Source: Phaeobacter sp. G2
GTDB lineage: Bacteria; Pseudomonadota; Alphaproteobacteria; Rhodobacterales; Rhodobacteraceae
Reading direction: 5' to 3'
Assembly: GCA_025163595.1 (NCBI GenBank)
Contig: CP104100.1
Coordinates: forward strand, 1,922,001-1,986,000
Length of the DNA stretch: 64,000 bases
The notes under the pieces are model-generated. The model saw only the letters and a program-made list of their open reading frames with translations. It ran no database searches and was not told where the DNA came from. Numbering within the stretch: position 1 is the first letter of the stretch; the number at the start of each line of letters is the position of its first letter. The position numbers were made by a program, and so were the translations under genes. Positions 16,564-25,551 of the stretch are shown here, one piece after another.

Positions 16564-17736
16564 ATGACTGCAGTTTTGACGCCGCTAGAGATCATGCAAA
16601 AACTGGTGGCTTTCCCAACGGTGAGCCGCGACAGCAATCTGCCTTTGGTCGATTGGGTACAGCAGTACCTGACCGAGCAGGGCATCGTCTCGCACCGCTG
16701 GGTGGACCCGGATCAGCCCCATAAGGCAGCTGTTTTTGCCCATGTCGGCCCAGAGATCGAAGGCGCGGTTGTCCTGTCGGGGCACACCGATGTGGTGCCG
16801 GTTGATGGCCAACCCTGGGACAGCGACCCCTTCACCGTGATAGAACGTGACGGCAAGTATTTTGGCCGGGGCACCTGTGACATGAAGGGGTTTGATGCCC
16901 TGGCGATCTGGGCCTTGGTTGAGGCACACCATCGCGGCGTAAAGCGGCCTTTGCAGCTGGCGCTCAGCTTTGACGAAGAAATCGGTTGCACCGGGGCGCC
17001 GCCGATGATTGAGGCCATGCAGCCGCTGTTGCCCAAGGGGGCAGCCGTTATCGTTGGTGAGCCATCGATGATGCAGGCGGTGACCGGCCACAAGGGCGGC
17101 ACAGGTTTTCGCACCCATATGATCGGCTTTGAGGTGCACAGCTCGCTGCTGCACACAGGCGTCAGCGCCATCATGCAGGGAGCGCGGCTGATCGACTGGG
17201 CCAACCATCGCAATGCGGATAACATGGCCAAAGAGCCAGGCGAGATGCAGTCCCTGTTCAACCCGCCCTTCACCACCTGTCATGTGGGCATGATCTCCGG
17301 CGGCACCGCCCATAATATCACCGCCAAAGACTGCACATTTATGATGGATTTTCGGGTTGTTCCCGGCGAGCAGGCCAGCGATTGGGAAGCGGCCTACCGC
17401 ACTGAGGTGCAAAAGGTCGAAGCGGACATGCAGGCGATCCACCCGGAAGCGCGCATTGATATCAGCAAGGGCTTTGACGTCCCCGCCCTGGTCCCCGAAG
17501 AGGCCGGGGAGGCCGAGGCGCTGGTGCGCAGCCTGACCGGCGACAATGGCACCCATGTGGTTAGCTACGGCACCGAGGCCGGCCAGTTCCAGGCAGCGGG
17601 CTATTCGGCGGTGATCTGTGGTCCGGGGGATATTGCCCAGGCGCATCAGCCCAATGAGTTTATCACCGTGGCACAGTTCAATGCGGGCCATGGTTTTATG
17701 AAACAGCTTGTTGCGCGTCTGGAGACGCCTCGCTAG
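16564..17736 (+). CDS. argE: ArgE-type N-acetylornithine deacetylase family hydrolase (M20A)
   Basis: 390-residue cytoplasmic di-metal deacylase. Metal and catalytic motifs: LSGHTDVVPVDG (His and the catalytic Asp pair), GRGTCDMKG (bridging Asp), SFDEEIGCTG (general base Glu and metal Glu), and AQAHQPNEF near the C-terminus supplying the last His. This is the ArgE branch. Its position 4 bases after the transporter ATPase and among other amidohydrolases makes a catabolic role on an imported N-acyl amino acid at least as likely as arginine biosynthesis. No good Shine-Dalgarno precedes the ATG at 16564, so translation probably couples to the upstream gene. Confidence 0.87.
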   Translation: MTAVLTPLEIMQKLVAFPTVSRDSNLPLVDWVQQYLTEQGIVSHRWVDPDQPHKAAVFAHVGPEIEGAVVLSGHTDVVPVDGQPWDSDPFTVIERDGKYFGRGTCDMKGFDALAIWALVEAHHRGVKRPLQLALSFDEEIGCTGAPPMIEAMQPLLPKGAAVIVGEPSMMQAVTGHKGGTGFRTHMIGFEVHSSLLHTGVSAIMQGARLIDWANHRNADNMAKEPGEMQSLFNPPFTTCHVGMISGGTAHNITAKDCTFMMDFRVVPGEQASDWEAAYRTEVQKVEADMQAIHPEARIDISKGFDVPALVPEEAGEAEALVRSLTGDNGTHVVSYGTEAGQFQAAGYSAVICGPGDIAQAHQPNEFITVAQFNAGHGFMKQLVARLETPR

Positions 17737-17781
17737 CGTGTTTTGTCAGTGTTGTCCTGTTGCGCCCTGTGAAAGGTGATT

Positions 17782-18252
17782 ATGTCAGAAGTAGAGAGTA
17801 ACCTGCCCAAAGGGATCTACGAGGACATAGATTTTGCCGTCCTGGTGCAAATTGCAGGCCGGATGATCGCGCAGCATGTTGAAGCCATAGGCAAAGAAGC
17901 GGCTTTGTCCGCCGGGCATCTCAGCGTGCTGGGGATGATCCACCGCAAGCCGGGGCTGGTGCAAAGCGTCTATGGGGCGATTCTGGCCATCAATGACGCC
18001 ACCCTTGGCCGGTATGTGGACAAGCTGGAAGACCAGGGGCTGGTGTTGCGCGAACGCTGCGACGACGATCGGCGTACCGTTCGCCTGACGCTGACGGATG
18101 CAGGACTGGCCTTCATCATCGCCGTCAAAACACGTCTGGCAGAGATACGCAGCGAAGTGACCGGCGGGTTAGGTCCTTCGGATATTTCTGTGCTGCAGGA
18201 GAACCTTGTCACCTTCTTGACCGCCCACGGGCCGGATTTGCAAGAAACGTAG
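17782..18252 (+). CDS. MarR family transcriptional regulator
   Basis: 156-residue winged-helix protein. The MarR core is visible: GHLSVLGMIHRKPGLVQSVYGAILAINDATLGRYVDKLEDQGLV forms the recognition region (about 45-90, quoted as separate motifs in the family). It is followed by the wing motif RCDDDRRTVRLTLTDAG. The ATG at 17782 is preferred over the in-frame GTG at 17776, because AAAGG lies at the right distance only for the former. It is embedded in the uptake and hydrolase locus, 45 bases after argE and 53 before the first M20D gene, so it is the probable local regulator, responding to a transported or deacylated compound. Confidence 0.88.
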   Translation: MSEVESNLPKGIYEDIDFAVLVQIAGRMIAQHVEAIGKEAALSAGHLSVLGMIHRKPGLVQSVYGAILAINDATLGRYVDKLEDQGLVLRERCDDDRRTVRLTLTDAGLAFIIAVKTRLAEIRSEVTGGLGPSDISVLQENLVTFLTAHGPDLQET

Positions 18253-18281
18253 ACAAGGCTTTTTTATTGCCTTACCAATCA

Positions 18282-18293
18282 TCTCAATTGAGA
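18282..18293. promoter_or_regulatory. 12-bp palindrome over the ribosome site of the first M20D gene
   Basis: TCTCAATTGAGA is a perfect palindrome lying between marR and the first amidohydrolase and touching the GAGGAG Shine-Dalgarno (18292-18297). It is a reasonable candidate operator for the neighbouring MarR protein, or a chance palindrome. Confidence 0.4.
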
Positions 18294-18305
18294 GGAGTTG
18301 CGCTT

Positions 18306-19472
18306 TTGCCCATCAAAAACCGTTTTGCCGAAATGCAGCGAGAAATCACCGCCTGGCGGCATCATCTGCATGAAAATCCTGAACTGCTGTATGAGGTGCA
18401 TAAAACCGCAGCCTTTGTTCAAGAACAGCTGCAGAGCTTTGGGGTGACGGATGTAACACCTGGCATTGGCAGGACCGGCGTTGTGGCGGTGATCGAAGGC
18501 AAGACCAATACCTCGGGTCGGGTGATCGGGCTGCGCGCTGATATGGACGCGCTGCCCATCCATGAGGCCTCTGGCGTCGACTACGCGTCTAAAACGCCCG
18601 GACTGATGCATGCCTGTGGTCACGATGGTCACACAGCAATCCTGCTGGGGGCGGCGAGATATCTCTCTGAAACCCGCAATTTTGACGGCAAAGTGGTGCT
18701 GATCTTCCAACCCGCCGAAGAGGGCGGCGCGGGGGCCAAGGCCATGTGTGACGATGGCCTGATGGAACGCTGGGGCATCCAGGAGGTATACGGCTTGCAC
18801 AACATGCCAGGCCAGCCCGTCGGGGAATTTGCCATTCGCCCCGGTGCCTTGTTGGCCTCGTCAGATGAATTCGAGATCAAGGTGACCGGCAAGGGCGGCC
18901 ATGCGGCGGCCCCCCATGATGCCATCGATACCACTCTTGTGGCCTCGCAGATTGTGGTCTCGCTGCATTCCATCGTGTCGCGCAATGTCGATCCGGTAAA
19001 ACGTGTGGTACTTACGGTTGGGACCTTTGAAACCGATAGCACGGCCTCCAATGTGATTGCCCATACGGCAAAACTGCAAGGCACGGTGCGAACGCTGGAC
19101 ACCGAATATCGCGCCGAGGCCGAAGACTGGGTCCGCCGGGTTGCCACCAGCACCGCTGAGGCCTTTGGCGCCACCGCCGAGGTGATCTGGTCGCCGGGAT
19201 ATCCGGTGACAATCAACACCGATACCGAAACCGGCTATGCCATTGAGGCCGCCCGTGCCGTCGGCGCCGCAGTGGATGAAAATACCGCACCAATCATGCC
19301 GTCGGAGGACTTTTCCTATATGCTGGAAGAGCGTCCCGGCGCCTATATTTTCCTCGGCAATGGCGACACGGCCATGTGTCACCACCCCGCCTATGTCTTT
19401 GACGACGAAGCGATTCCACTGGGTTGCAGCTGGTTCGCCGAACTTGTTGAACGACGAATGCCCACAGCATAA
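18306..19472 (+). CDS. M20D amidohydrolase (hippurate hydrolase/aminoacylase type), paralogue 1
   Basis: 388-residue metal-dependent amidohydrolase that cleaves N-acyl amino acids or similar amides. Motifs: LRADMDALP, HACGHDGHTA (metal Cys and His), PAEEGG (catalytic and metal Glu), LHNMPG (His), GKGGHAAAPH in the dimerisation domain and CHHPAYVF near the C-terminus. The start is the TTG at 18306: it gives the same PIKNRFAE N-terminus as the two following copies and sits 8 bases after GAGGAG. The alternative TTG at 18267 would add 13 non-homologous residues. First of three tandem paralogues; it differs most in its C-terminal half. Confidence 0.9.
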   Translation: MPIKNRFAEMQREITAWRHHLHENPELLYEVHKTAAFVQEQLQSFGVTDVTPGIGRTGVVAVIEGKTNTSGRVIGLRADMDALPIHEASGVDYASKTPGLMHACGHDGHTAILLGAARYLSETRNFDGKVVLIFQPAEEGGAGAKAMCDDGLMERWGIQEVYGLHNMPGQPVGEFAIRPGALLASSDEFEIKVTGKGGHAAAPHDAIDTTLVASQIVVSLHSIVSRNVDPVKRVVLTVGTFETDSTASNVIAHTAKLQGTVRTLDTEYRAEAEDWVRRVATSTAEAFGATAEVIWSPGYPVTINTDTETGYAIEAARAVGAAVDENTAPIMPSEDFSYMLEERPGAYIFLGNGDTAMCHHPAYVFDDEAIPLGCSWFAELVERRMPTA

Positions 19473-19494
19473 TTCAGACCAAAGGACACGCGCG

Positions 19495-20664
19495 ATGCCA
19501 GTCAAAAACCGAATTGCAGATCTGCACGAAGAAGTGGCCGGTTGGCGCCGCGACATCCACGAAAACCCTGAAATCCTGTACGAGACCCACCGCACCTCTG
19601 CGCTGGTGGCAGAAAAGCTGAAAAGCTTTGGCTGCGATGAGGTGGTGCCTGGAATTGGCCGCACCGGCGTTGTTGCAGTGATCCGGGGGCGCAGCGACAC
19701 GGTTGGCCGCGCCATCGGGCTGCGCGCCGATATGGACGCTCTGCCGATGCAGGAACAGACCGGGCTGGCGCATGCCTCAAAGATTGATGGGGCGATGCAT
19801 GCCTGCGGCCACGACGGTCACACCGCCATGCTGCTGGGGGCTGCGAAATACCTGGCCGAGACCCGCAATTTTGATGGCACCGCCGTGGTGATCTTTCAGC
19901 CCGCCGAAGAGGGCGGCAATGGCGCCGAAGCCATGTGTAAAGATGGCCTGATGGAACGCTTTGGCATCAACGAAGTCTATGCCATCCACAATGCACCTGG
20001 GCTGGAACTGGGCAAGTTTGCCATCCGCCCCGGCCCGATCCTGGCTTCGGTGGATGAGTTCACGCTGACCTTGCAGGGCCGTGGTGGTCATGCGGCCAAG
20101 CCGCAGGAAACCGTCGATACCACGGTGATGATGTCCCATATCATCTGCGCGCTGCAAACGGTGATGTCTCGCAATGTCGATCCGGTGCTACAGGGGGTTC
20201 TGTCCATCACCTCGGCTGAAACCTCCTCCAAGGCTTTTAACGTGATCCCGGATCGGGCCGAGGTCCGGGGGACGGTGCGCACCCATTCGCCTGAGGTCCG
20301 GGCGCTGATCCCTGAACGGCTGCAGGCCATCGTCGATGGGATTGCCCAGACCTTTGGCGGCACGGCAGACCTGTCGTTTCATCTGGGCGTCCCGGTCACA
20401 ATCAATGATGATGCAGCCGCCGATTTTGCCCGCCTGGCGGCGGAAACAGTTTCCGGCGCAGGCTCTTGCGAGGAGGTGCCGCTGGCCATGGGCGGAGAGG
20501 ATTTCTCCTTCATGCTGCAAGAGCGCCCGGGCGCCATGATCCGCCTGGGCAATGGCCCTTCTGCCGGGCTGCATCATCCCGAATATGATTTCAACGATGA
20601 GGCCATTCCGACGGGGATCAGCTGGTTTGCCGAAATGATCGAACAGCGGATGCCAGTGGCCTGA
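19495..20664 (+). CDS. M20D amidohydrolase, paralogue 2
   Basis: 389-residue cytoplasmic amidohydrolase with the same architecture as the flanking copies: LRADMDALP, HACGHDGHTA, PAEEGG, IHNAPG, GRGGHAAKP and LHHPEYDFND. Differences at the substrate side include IHNAPG where the others have LHNMPG or MHNWPG, and PMQEQTG instead of PIHEATG, so specificity has probably diverged. All metal ligands remain. The open frame extends back into paralogue 1, but the ATG at 19495, with AAAGGA 8 bases upstream, gives the MPVKNRIADL start shared with paralogue 3. It lies 22 bases after paralogue 1. Confidence 0.92.
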   Translation: MPVKNRIADLHEEVAGWRRDIHENPEILYETHRTSALVAEKLKSFGCDEVVPGIGRTGVVAVIRGRSDTVGRAIGLRADMDALPMQEQTGLAHASKIDGAMHACGHDGHTAMLLGAAKYLAETRNFDGTAVVIFQPAEEGGNGAEAMCKDGLMERFGINEVYAIHNAPGLELGKFAIRPGPILASVDEFTLTLQGRGGHAAKPQETVDTTVMMSHIICALQTVMSRNVDPVLQGVLSITSAETSSKAFNVIPDRAEVRGTVRTHSPEVRALIPERLQAIVDGIAQTFGGTADLSFHLGVPVTINDDAAADFARLAAETVSGAGSCEEVPLAMGGEDFSFMLQERPGAMIRLGNGPSAGLHHPEYDFNDEAIPTGISWFAEMIEQRMPVA

Positions 20665-20743
20665 TCTGGCCTGACACCAGTCAAACACCATTCAAAACAC
20701 CCCGGTTAAAATCACCGGGACAGTAATACCAAGGAGACTATCC

Positions 20744-21907
20744 ATGCCGGTCAAGAACCGCTTCGCCGAATTGCAAAATGAAATCACCGAATGGCGTCGT
20801 GACCTTCACGAAAACCCGGAGATCCTGTTTGAAACCCACCGCACCTCTGCGCTGGTGGCGGACAAGCTCAAGGAATTTGGCTGCGACGAGATTGTCACCG
20901 GCATTGGCCGCACCGGTGTTGTTGGTGTGATCAAGGGTAAAACCGATACAGCGGGTAAGGTCATTGGCTTGCGCGCGGACATGGACGCGCTGCCCATCCA
21001 CGAGGCCACTGGCCTGGACTATGCCTCCAAGACCCCCAATGCCATGCATGCCTGTGGCCATGATGGCCATACGGCGATGCTGCTGGGGGCTGCCAAATAC
21101 CTGTCCGAGACCCGCAATTTTGATGGCACCGTTGTGCTGATCTTCCAACCCGCCGAAGAAGGTGGCGGCGGTGGCCGGGAGATGTGTGAAGACGGCATGA
21201 TGGAGCGCTGGGGCATTCAGGAAGTCTACGGCATGCACAACTGGCCGGGCAAACCCATTGGCTCTTTCTCAATCCGGTCGGGGGCGTTTTTTGCCGCCAC
21301 GGACCAGTTTGCCATCACCTTTGAAGGGCGCGGCGGCCATGCGGCAAAACCGCAGGAAACCATTGATACCACAGTGATGTCGGCGCAGGCGGTCTTGGCG
21401 CTGCAGACCATTGCGTCGCGCAACGCTGATCCGGTGGAACAGATTGTGGTTTCAGTGACCTCGTTTGAGACCTCATCCAAGGCCTTTAACGTGATCCCAC
21501 AGCGTGTCGAAATCAAAGGCACGGTCCGTACCATGGCGAATGAGACACGGGATCTGGCGGAAAAGCGGATCAAGGAAATCTGCGCCGGCATCGCGGCCAC
21601 CTTTGGCGGCACTGCTGATGTGAACTACTATCGCGGCTACCCGGTTATGGCCAACCACGACGAACAGACCGATTTCGCCGCCAAGGTTGCCACCGATATC
21701 TCGGGCGCCTGCGAAGAGGCACCGTTGGTCATGGGCGGCGAGGATTTTGCCTTCATGCTGGAAGAGCGCCCCGGCGCATATATTCTGGTGGGCAATGGCG
21801 ACAGCGCCTCGGTTCACCACCCAGAGTATAACTTCAACGATGAAGCTATCCCTGCGGGCTGCAGCTGGTGGGCAGGAATCGTAGAGCAGCGTATGCCTGC
21901 TGCCTGA
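20744..21907 (+). CDS. M20D amidohydrolase, paralogue 3
   Basis: 387-residue amidohydrolase. Ligands: Cys104 and His106 in HACGHDGHT, Glu138/Glu139 in PAEEGG, His165 in MHNWPG, and a His in VHHPEYNF near the C-terminus. It resembles paralogue 2 most closely, especially in the first 130 residues, which points to a recent duplication. It is preceded by an 79-base gap with its own AAGGAGACT ribosome site and followed by a strong terminator, so it is the last gene of the marR-M20D unit. The glycine-rich stretch EEGGGGG after the catalytic glutamates is longer than in the other two. Confidence 0.92.
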   Translation: MPVKNRFAELQNEITEWRRDLHENPEILFETHRTSALVADKLKEFGCDEIVTGIGRTGVVGVIKGKTDTAGKVIGLRADMDALPIHEATGLDYASKTPNAMHACGHDGHTAMLLGAAKYLSETRNFDGTVVLIFQPAEEGGGGGREMCEDGMMERWGIQEVYGMHNWPGKPIGSFSIRSGAFFAATDQFAITFEGRGGHAAKPQETIDTTVMSAQAVLALQTIASRNADPVEQIVVSVTSFETSSKAFNVIPQRVEIKGTVRTMANETRDLAEKRIKEICAGIAATFGGTADVNYYRGYPVMANHDEQTDFAAKVATDISGACEEAPLVMGGEDFAFMLEERPGAYILVGNGDSASVHHPEYNFNDEAIPAGCSWWAGIVEQRMPAA

Positions 21908-21934
21908 TTTGGCAGCAAGCTGCACAAATATTGC

Positions 21935-21963
21935 AAAAGCCCGGCACTTGCCGGGCTTTTTTT
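21935..21963 (+). terminator. rho-independent terminator of the amidohydrolase operon
   Basis: AAAAGCCCGGC (21935-21945) pairs perfectly with GCCGGGCTTTT (21950-21960) over a 4-base loop, and the T-run continues to 21963. It begins 28 bases after the last stop codon. Confidence 0.95.
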
Positions 21964-22063
21964 GGGTCTGCAATCAGACAAAACAGGCTCAATACCCCGG
22001 TTTGACCCCGATTTTTTTGGTGGCCTGTCCCTATGGTCGTGGCTTTTGCCTGTTTTTTTGGCG

Positions 22064-23107
22064 CTAGCCTGTGGCCCAAAGCGCCTGATAGACCTCTTCG
22101 ATTCCCTGGGCTTCGCGGCTGGCGCTAAAGCTTTCAACGGCGATCTCGCGGGCGTTGTGGCACATGGCCTGATAGTGATTCGGATCTCGTAGCAGCGTCA
22201 GGGCTGCCTCTGCGGCCTCAGCTGGGGCCACTTGCGGCACAATTCTCCCTGCGCGCCCCTGGCCGGAAAAGACTTGATAATAGCCTGCCTCAGAGCCAAC
22301 AAAGGGAACAGCACTGGCCATGCCCTCCAAAGGCACCATGCCGTAGCCCTCGTAGCGGGGCAATTGCATCACCAGTGATAGCGCCCGCATGGTTTGCGGC
22401 AGGTCGGCGGCGGGGATTTCACCGGGAAACAGAATGCGTTTCGTCAGACCGGCAGCCTTGATCCGCTCCTGTAATCCCTTGAGAAAGCCCTGATGCTCGC
22501 GCGTGGCCCGTCCCAGAACCAGCGCCGTGGCGCCGGGAAGCTGCGGCAACAGCTGCAACATGGCCTCGACAAATAGATCGGTGCCTTTTTCCGGGCGAAT
22601 TCTGCCAATGCTGGCAATACCTATATCGCCGCCAAGCCCAAGCGCCTGCCAGGCGGCGCGGCGATCTATGGCCGGGGTAAAGGTCTTGGTATCGACCCCA
22701 TGAGGCACCACGGCGCGCACATGGGGCACAAAGCTGGCGGCCTCTTGCGAGGTGGCAACAACCGCATCCATGCGCGAAATCAACCAGCGGGGAAAAGCCG
22801 AGTGTCGGCGCAGCGCCGCAGAGGTAAAGACAATGCGGATCGGCAGGCGCAGCACATCGCGCGCCCAGATTGCAGAGCGCATCTCAGTATTGCGGCGCAC
22901 GTGCCAGATGGCAAAGGGATAGGTGCCGGGGGCTGTGGCCGACAGCTGCTGGGCGCGTTTGACGGCGATCGGAGCGGGGCAGCCGGGCAGGGGGCGGCCA
23001 ACCAACTGCACATCGTGCAGTGCAACCTGTTGGCGCAGAACATTGGCCGCCGTGGCCGAGACCCCGGTGAAGTTCTTGTTGAAATTGGTGACAAAAAGCT
23101 CAGTCAT
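22064..23107 (-). CDS. family 4 glycosyltransferase, probable LPS core mannosyltransferase (LpcC-like)
   Basis: 347-residue GT-B glycosyltransferase. The C-terminal donor domain is clear: IGRIRPEKGTDLFVEAM near 190-206, and RYEGYGMVPLEGMASAVPFVGS with the E-x7-E nucleotide-sugar pattern near 270-290. The short N-terminal domain begins TNFNKNFTGVSATAANVL, which is typical of the LpcC-type core enzymes of alphaproteobacteria. Its ATG overlaps the waaA stop by 4 bases, so it is translated with the Kdo transferase and probably adds the sugar next to Kdo at the cytoplasmic face of the inner membrane. The sugar itself is inferred from family resemblance only. Confidence 0.82.
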   Translation of the reverse strand: MTELFVTNFNKNFTGVSATAANVLRQQVALHDVQLVGRPLPGCPAPIAVKRAQQLSATAPGTYPFAIWHVRRNTEMRSAIWARDVLRLPIRIVFTSAALRRHSAFPRWLISRMDAVVATSQEAASFVPHVRAVVPHGVDTKTFTPAIDRRAAWQALGLGGDIGIASIGRIRPEKGTDLFVEAMLQLLPQLPGATALVLGRATREHQGFLKGLQERIKAAGLTKRILFPGEIPAADLPQTMRALSLVMQLPRYEGYGMVPLEGMASAVPFVGSEAGYYQVFSGQGRAGRIVPQVAPAEAAEAALTLLRDPNHYQAMCHNAREIAVESFSASREAQGIEEVYQALWATG

Positions 23108-24438
23108 GGGGTTCTTTCAGGCGCATTCAGACCAAGGCTGCTGATCAACCGATCTACCACCACATCCAGCTGGCCGGATTGTTCCGCTACATAGTGGCGC
23201 GCGGCGTTGCGGGCGTTTTGCAGCTGCTCCGGCTGGGTCAGCCACAGATCGACCGCCTGTGCCAGCTCTAGGGCATCGTGCACTTGCGTCGCGCCGCCGG
23301 CCGCAATCATCGGCGGGTAGGTTTCGATGAAGTTGCTATAGCCCGGCCCGGTGAGCACCGCTGCCCCGGCCCGGGCAACTTCAAAGGGGTTATGCCCGCC
23401 AATGGGCCGCAATGATCCACCAAGAAACACAATAGGGGACAGGGCATACCAGCTGCCGAGCTCGCCGAGGGTATCGGCCAGATAGACCTGAGTGTCAGGT
23501 GTCAGCGCCGTGCCAGTGCTGCGTTTTGCATAAGCCAGCCCAGCCTGGGTAATCTTGGCGCCAATTTCATCGGCGCGTTCGGGGTGGCGCGGGATCAGGA
23601 AAAGGCAGAGATCGGGATGATCCTGCAACAGCACCTTATGGGCGTCCAGCACCGCTTCTTCTTCACCTTTGTGGGTGGAGCTAGCAATCCACAGCGGACG
23701 TCCAGCAAGGGCGGTGCGCATCTCCCCCAGCAGACCAGGCGAGTCCGGCAGGGCGGCGGCCCCGGCCTTGAGATTGCCACTGGGAAACACCCGCGCCGGA
23801 TCCGCCCCAAGCGACAGAAGATCTTTGGCCACCTGTTGGTTCTGGGTCAGCAAAAGATCAAACAGCCCCATCAGGTAGCGCGCCGTTGGCAGTTTCTTCC
23901 GCCAGCCTGCAACGGATTTGGCAGACAGGCGGGCATTGACCAGCGCCAGCCGGGTACCACCTGCCTTGGCAGCCGACAGGGTCACCGGCCAAAGCTCGCT
24001 TTCGACAAAAATCCCGGCATCCGGGCGCCAATGGGCCAGGAACCGGCCCACTGCGCTGGGTGAATCCAGCGGCGCAAACTGGTGCTGGGCGCAGTCCGGC
24101 AGACGTTTAGCGGCCATCGTCGCCGAGGTCGCCGTGCCGGAGGTCAGCAAAAACCGCGCAGCTGGTAAGCGGGTATGTAATCGGTTGATCAAGGTGATGG
24201 CAGCCAGGCTTTCGCCCACGGAGGCACCATGAAACCAGATCAGCGGCGCAGAGGCTGCAAGGTCTGGACGGGGTAGGCTGGCATGACCCAGCCTTTCGCG
24301 CTGGCGCCGGTCGCTCACCCCATGGGCCGCGAGTTTTGTTGCAACTTTGCGATAGGCAAAAGGCGCCAGCAGCCTGGTCAAGGCGCGATAGCTGTAAAAC
24401 AGCAGCGTTGGCGGTGCTGTTTGGTCAGGCTTGCTCAT
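23104..24438 (-). CDS. waaA: 3-deoxy-D-manno-octulosonic acid (Kdo) transferase
   Basis: 444-residue inner-membrane-associated glycosyltransferase that adds Kdo to lipid A precursors. Visible signatures: N-terminal hydrophobic segment LLFYSYRALTRLLAPFAYR, WFHGASVGES near residues 68-77 (catalytic region), LTSGTATSA, FVESELWP, SSTHKGEEEAVLDA, RHPERA and GGSLRPIGGHNPFE near 350-363. The ATG at 24438 is chosen; a GTG one codon upstream is also possible. It follows moaA by 10 bases. That pairing with a cofactor gene has no obvious functional logic and probably reflects simple cotranscription. Confidence 0.95.
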   Translation of the reverse strand: MSKPDQTAPPTLLFYSYRALTRLLAPFAYRKVATKLAAHGVSDRRQRERLGHASLPRPDLAASAPLIWFHGASVGESLAAITLINRLHTRLPAARFLLTSGTATSATMAAKRLPDCAQHQFAPLDSPSAVGRFLAHWRPDAGIFVESELWPVTLSAAKAGGTRLALVNARLSAKSVAGWRKKLPTARYLMGLFDLLLTQNQQVAKDLLSLGADPARVFPSGNLKAGAAALPDSPGLLGEMRTALAGRPLWIASSTHKGEEEAVLDAHKVLLQDHPDLCLFLIPRHPERADEIGAKITQAGLAYAKRSTGTALTPDTQVYLADTLGELGSWYALSPIVFLGGSLRPIGGHNPFEVARAGAAVLTGPGYSNFIETYPPMIAAGGATQVHDALELAQAVDLWLTQPEQLQNARNAARHYVAEQSGQLDVVVDRLISSLGLNAPERTP

Positions 24439-24448
24439 CACGTTCCGC

Positions 24449-25459
24449 TTAGCCGCCGGTGTGGCTCATGTGGCGGGTGATTGTTCCGCCAACCTGCTGC
24501 CGGGAATAGTCAAAATCATGGCCTTTGGGTTTGTCGCCAATGGCGGCGCGGATGGCCTGTTCCAGCAGCTCGGTGCCATCCTGGCTGGCGCGCAGTGGTG
24601 CACGCAGATCGGCAGAGCCTTCCTGACCAAGGCAGGTATAAATCTCGCCAGTGCAGGTGATGCGCACCCGATTGCAGCTTTCGCAGAAGTTATGGCTGAG
24701 CGGAGTGATAAAGCCGATCTTCTGACCGGTTTCTTCCAGCCGCACATAGCGCGCCGGACCGCCAGTGCGTTCGGTCAGATCGGTCACAGTATAGTGGTTT
24801 TCATACTCGGCCCGCACGTCTTTGAGCGACCAGAACTGGCCGATGCGGTTCTCATCCCCCATGTCCTCGCCCATGGGCATGACTTCGATCCAGGTGAGAT
24901 CCAGATCGCGCTCGGCGCACCAGCGGGTGATGGCGGGCAGCTCGGCCTCGTTGAAATCTTTCAGGGCGACGGCATTAATCTTGACCCGCAGCCCGGCCTT
25001 TTGCGCCGCATCAATACCCCGCAGAACCTGCGGCAGCCGACCCCAGCGGGTGACGCGGGCAAATTTGTCGTCATCCAGCGTGTCGAGCGAAATATTGACC
25101 CGGCGCACTCCGGCAGCAAACAGCGCGTCGGCGTATTTTTCCAGCTGCGAGCCATTGGTGGTCAGGGTCAGCTCCTTGAGCGCGCCGCTGTCCAGATGCC
25201 GGGTCATGCTTTCAAAGAAGGTCATAATGCCCCGGCGCACCAGTGGTTCGCCCCCGGTGATACGCAGCTTTTGCACCCCCATTTTGATAAAGCTGGAACA
25301 TAACAGATCCAGTTCTTCCAGGGTCAGCAGCTCCTTCTTGGGCAGAAAGGTCATGTTTTCCGACATGCAGTACACGCAGCGGAAATCGCACCTGTCGGTG
25401 ACTGAAACGCGCAGATAGGTGATGGCGCGGGCGAAGGGATCAATCAGTGGGGCATTCAT
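24449..25459 (-). CDS. moaA: GTP 3',8-cyclase (molybdopterin synthesis)
   Basis: 336-residue radical SAM enzyme that converts GTP to the cyclic intermediate of molybdenum cofactor synthesis. The N-terminal cluster motif CDFRCVYC (residues 24-31) binds the SAM cluster, and TGGEPL follows. The C-terminal cluster motif [18 protein letters not shown] binds the substrate-site cluster. The chain ends in the SHTGG diglycine tail required in this family. The ATG at 25459 is divergent from the small lipoprotein gene at 25552. No other moa gene is in the window. Confidence 0.97.
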   Translation of the reverse strand: MNAPLIDPFARAITYLRVSVTDRCDFRCVYCMSENMTFLPKKELLTLEELDLLCSSFIKMGVQKLRITGGEPLVRRGIMTFFESMTRHLDSGALKELTLTTNGSQLEKYADALFAAGVRRVNISLDTLDDDKFARVTRWGRLPQVLRGIDAAQKAGLRVKINAVALKDFNEAELPAITRWCAERDLDLTWIEVMPMGEDMGDENRIGQFWSLKDVRAEYENHYTVTDLTERTGGPARYVRLEETGQKIGFITPLSHNFCESCNRVRITCTGEIYTCLGQEGSADLRAPLRASQDGTELLEQAIRAAIGDKPKGHDFDYSRQQVGGTITRHMSHTGG

Positions 25460-25551
25460 AGGCCTATAGCTAAGGCGCAGTCCCGCCTAGGGCAAGGATA
25501 GACTGCGTTTTGGTGCTGGCATTAGGGCAGCGTCAAAGCTAGGCTTGCCCT

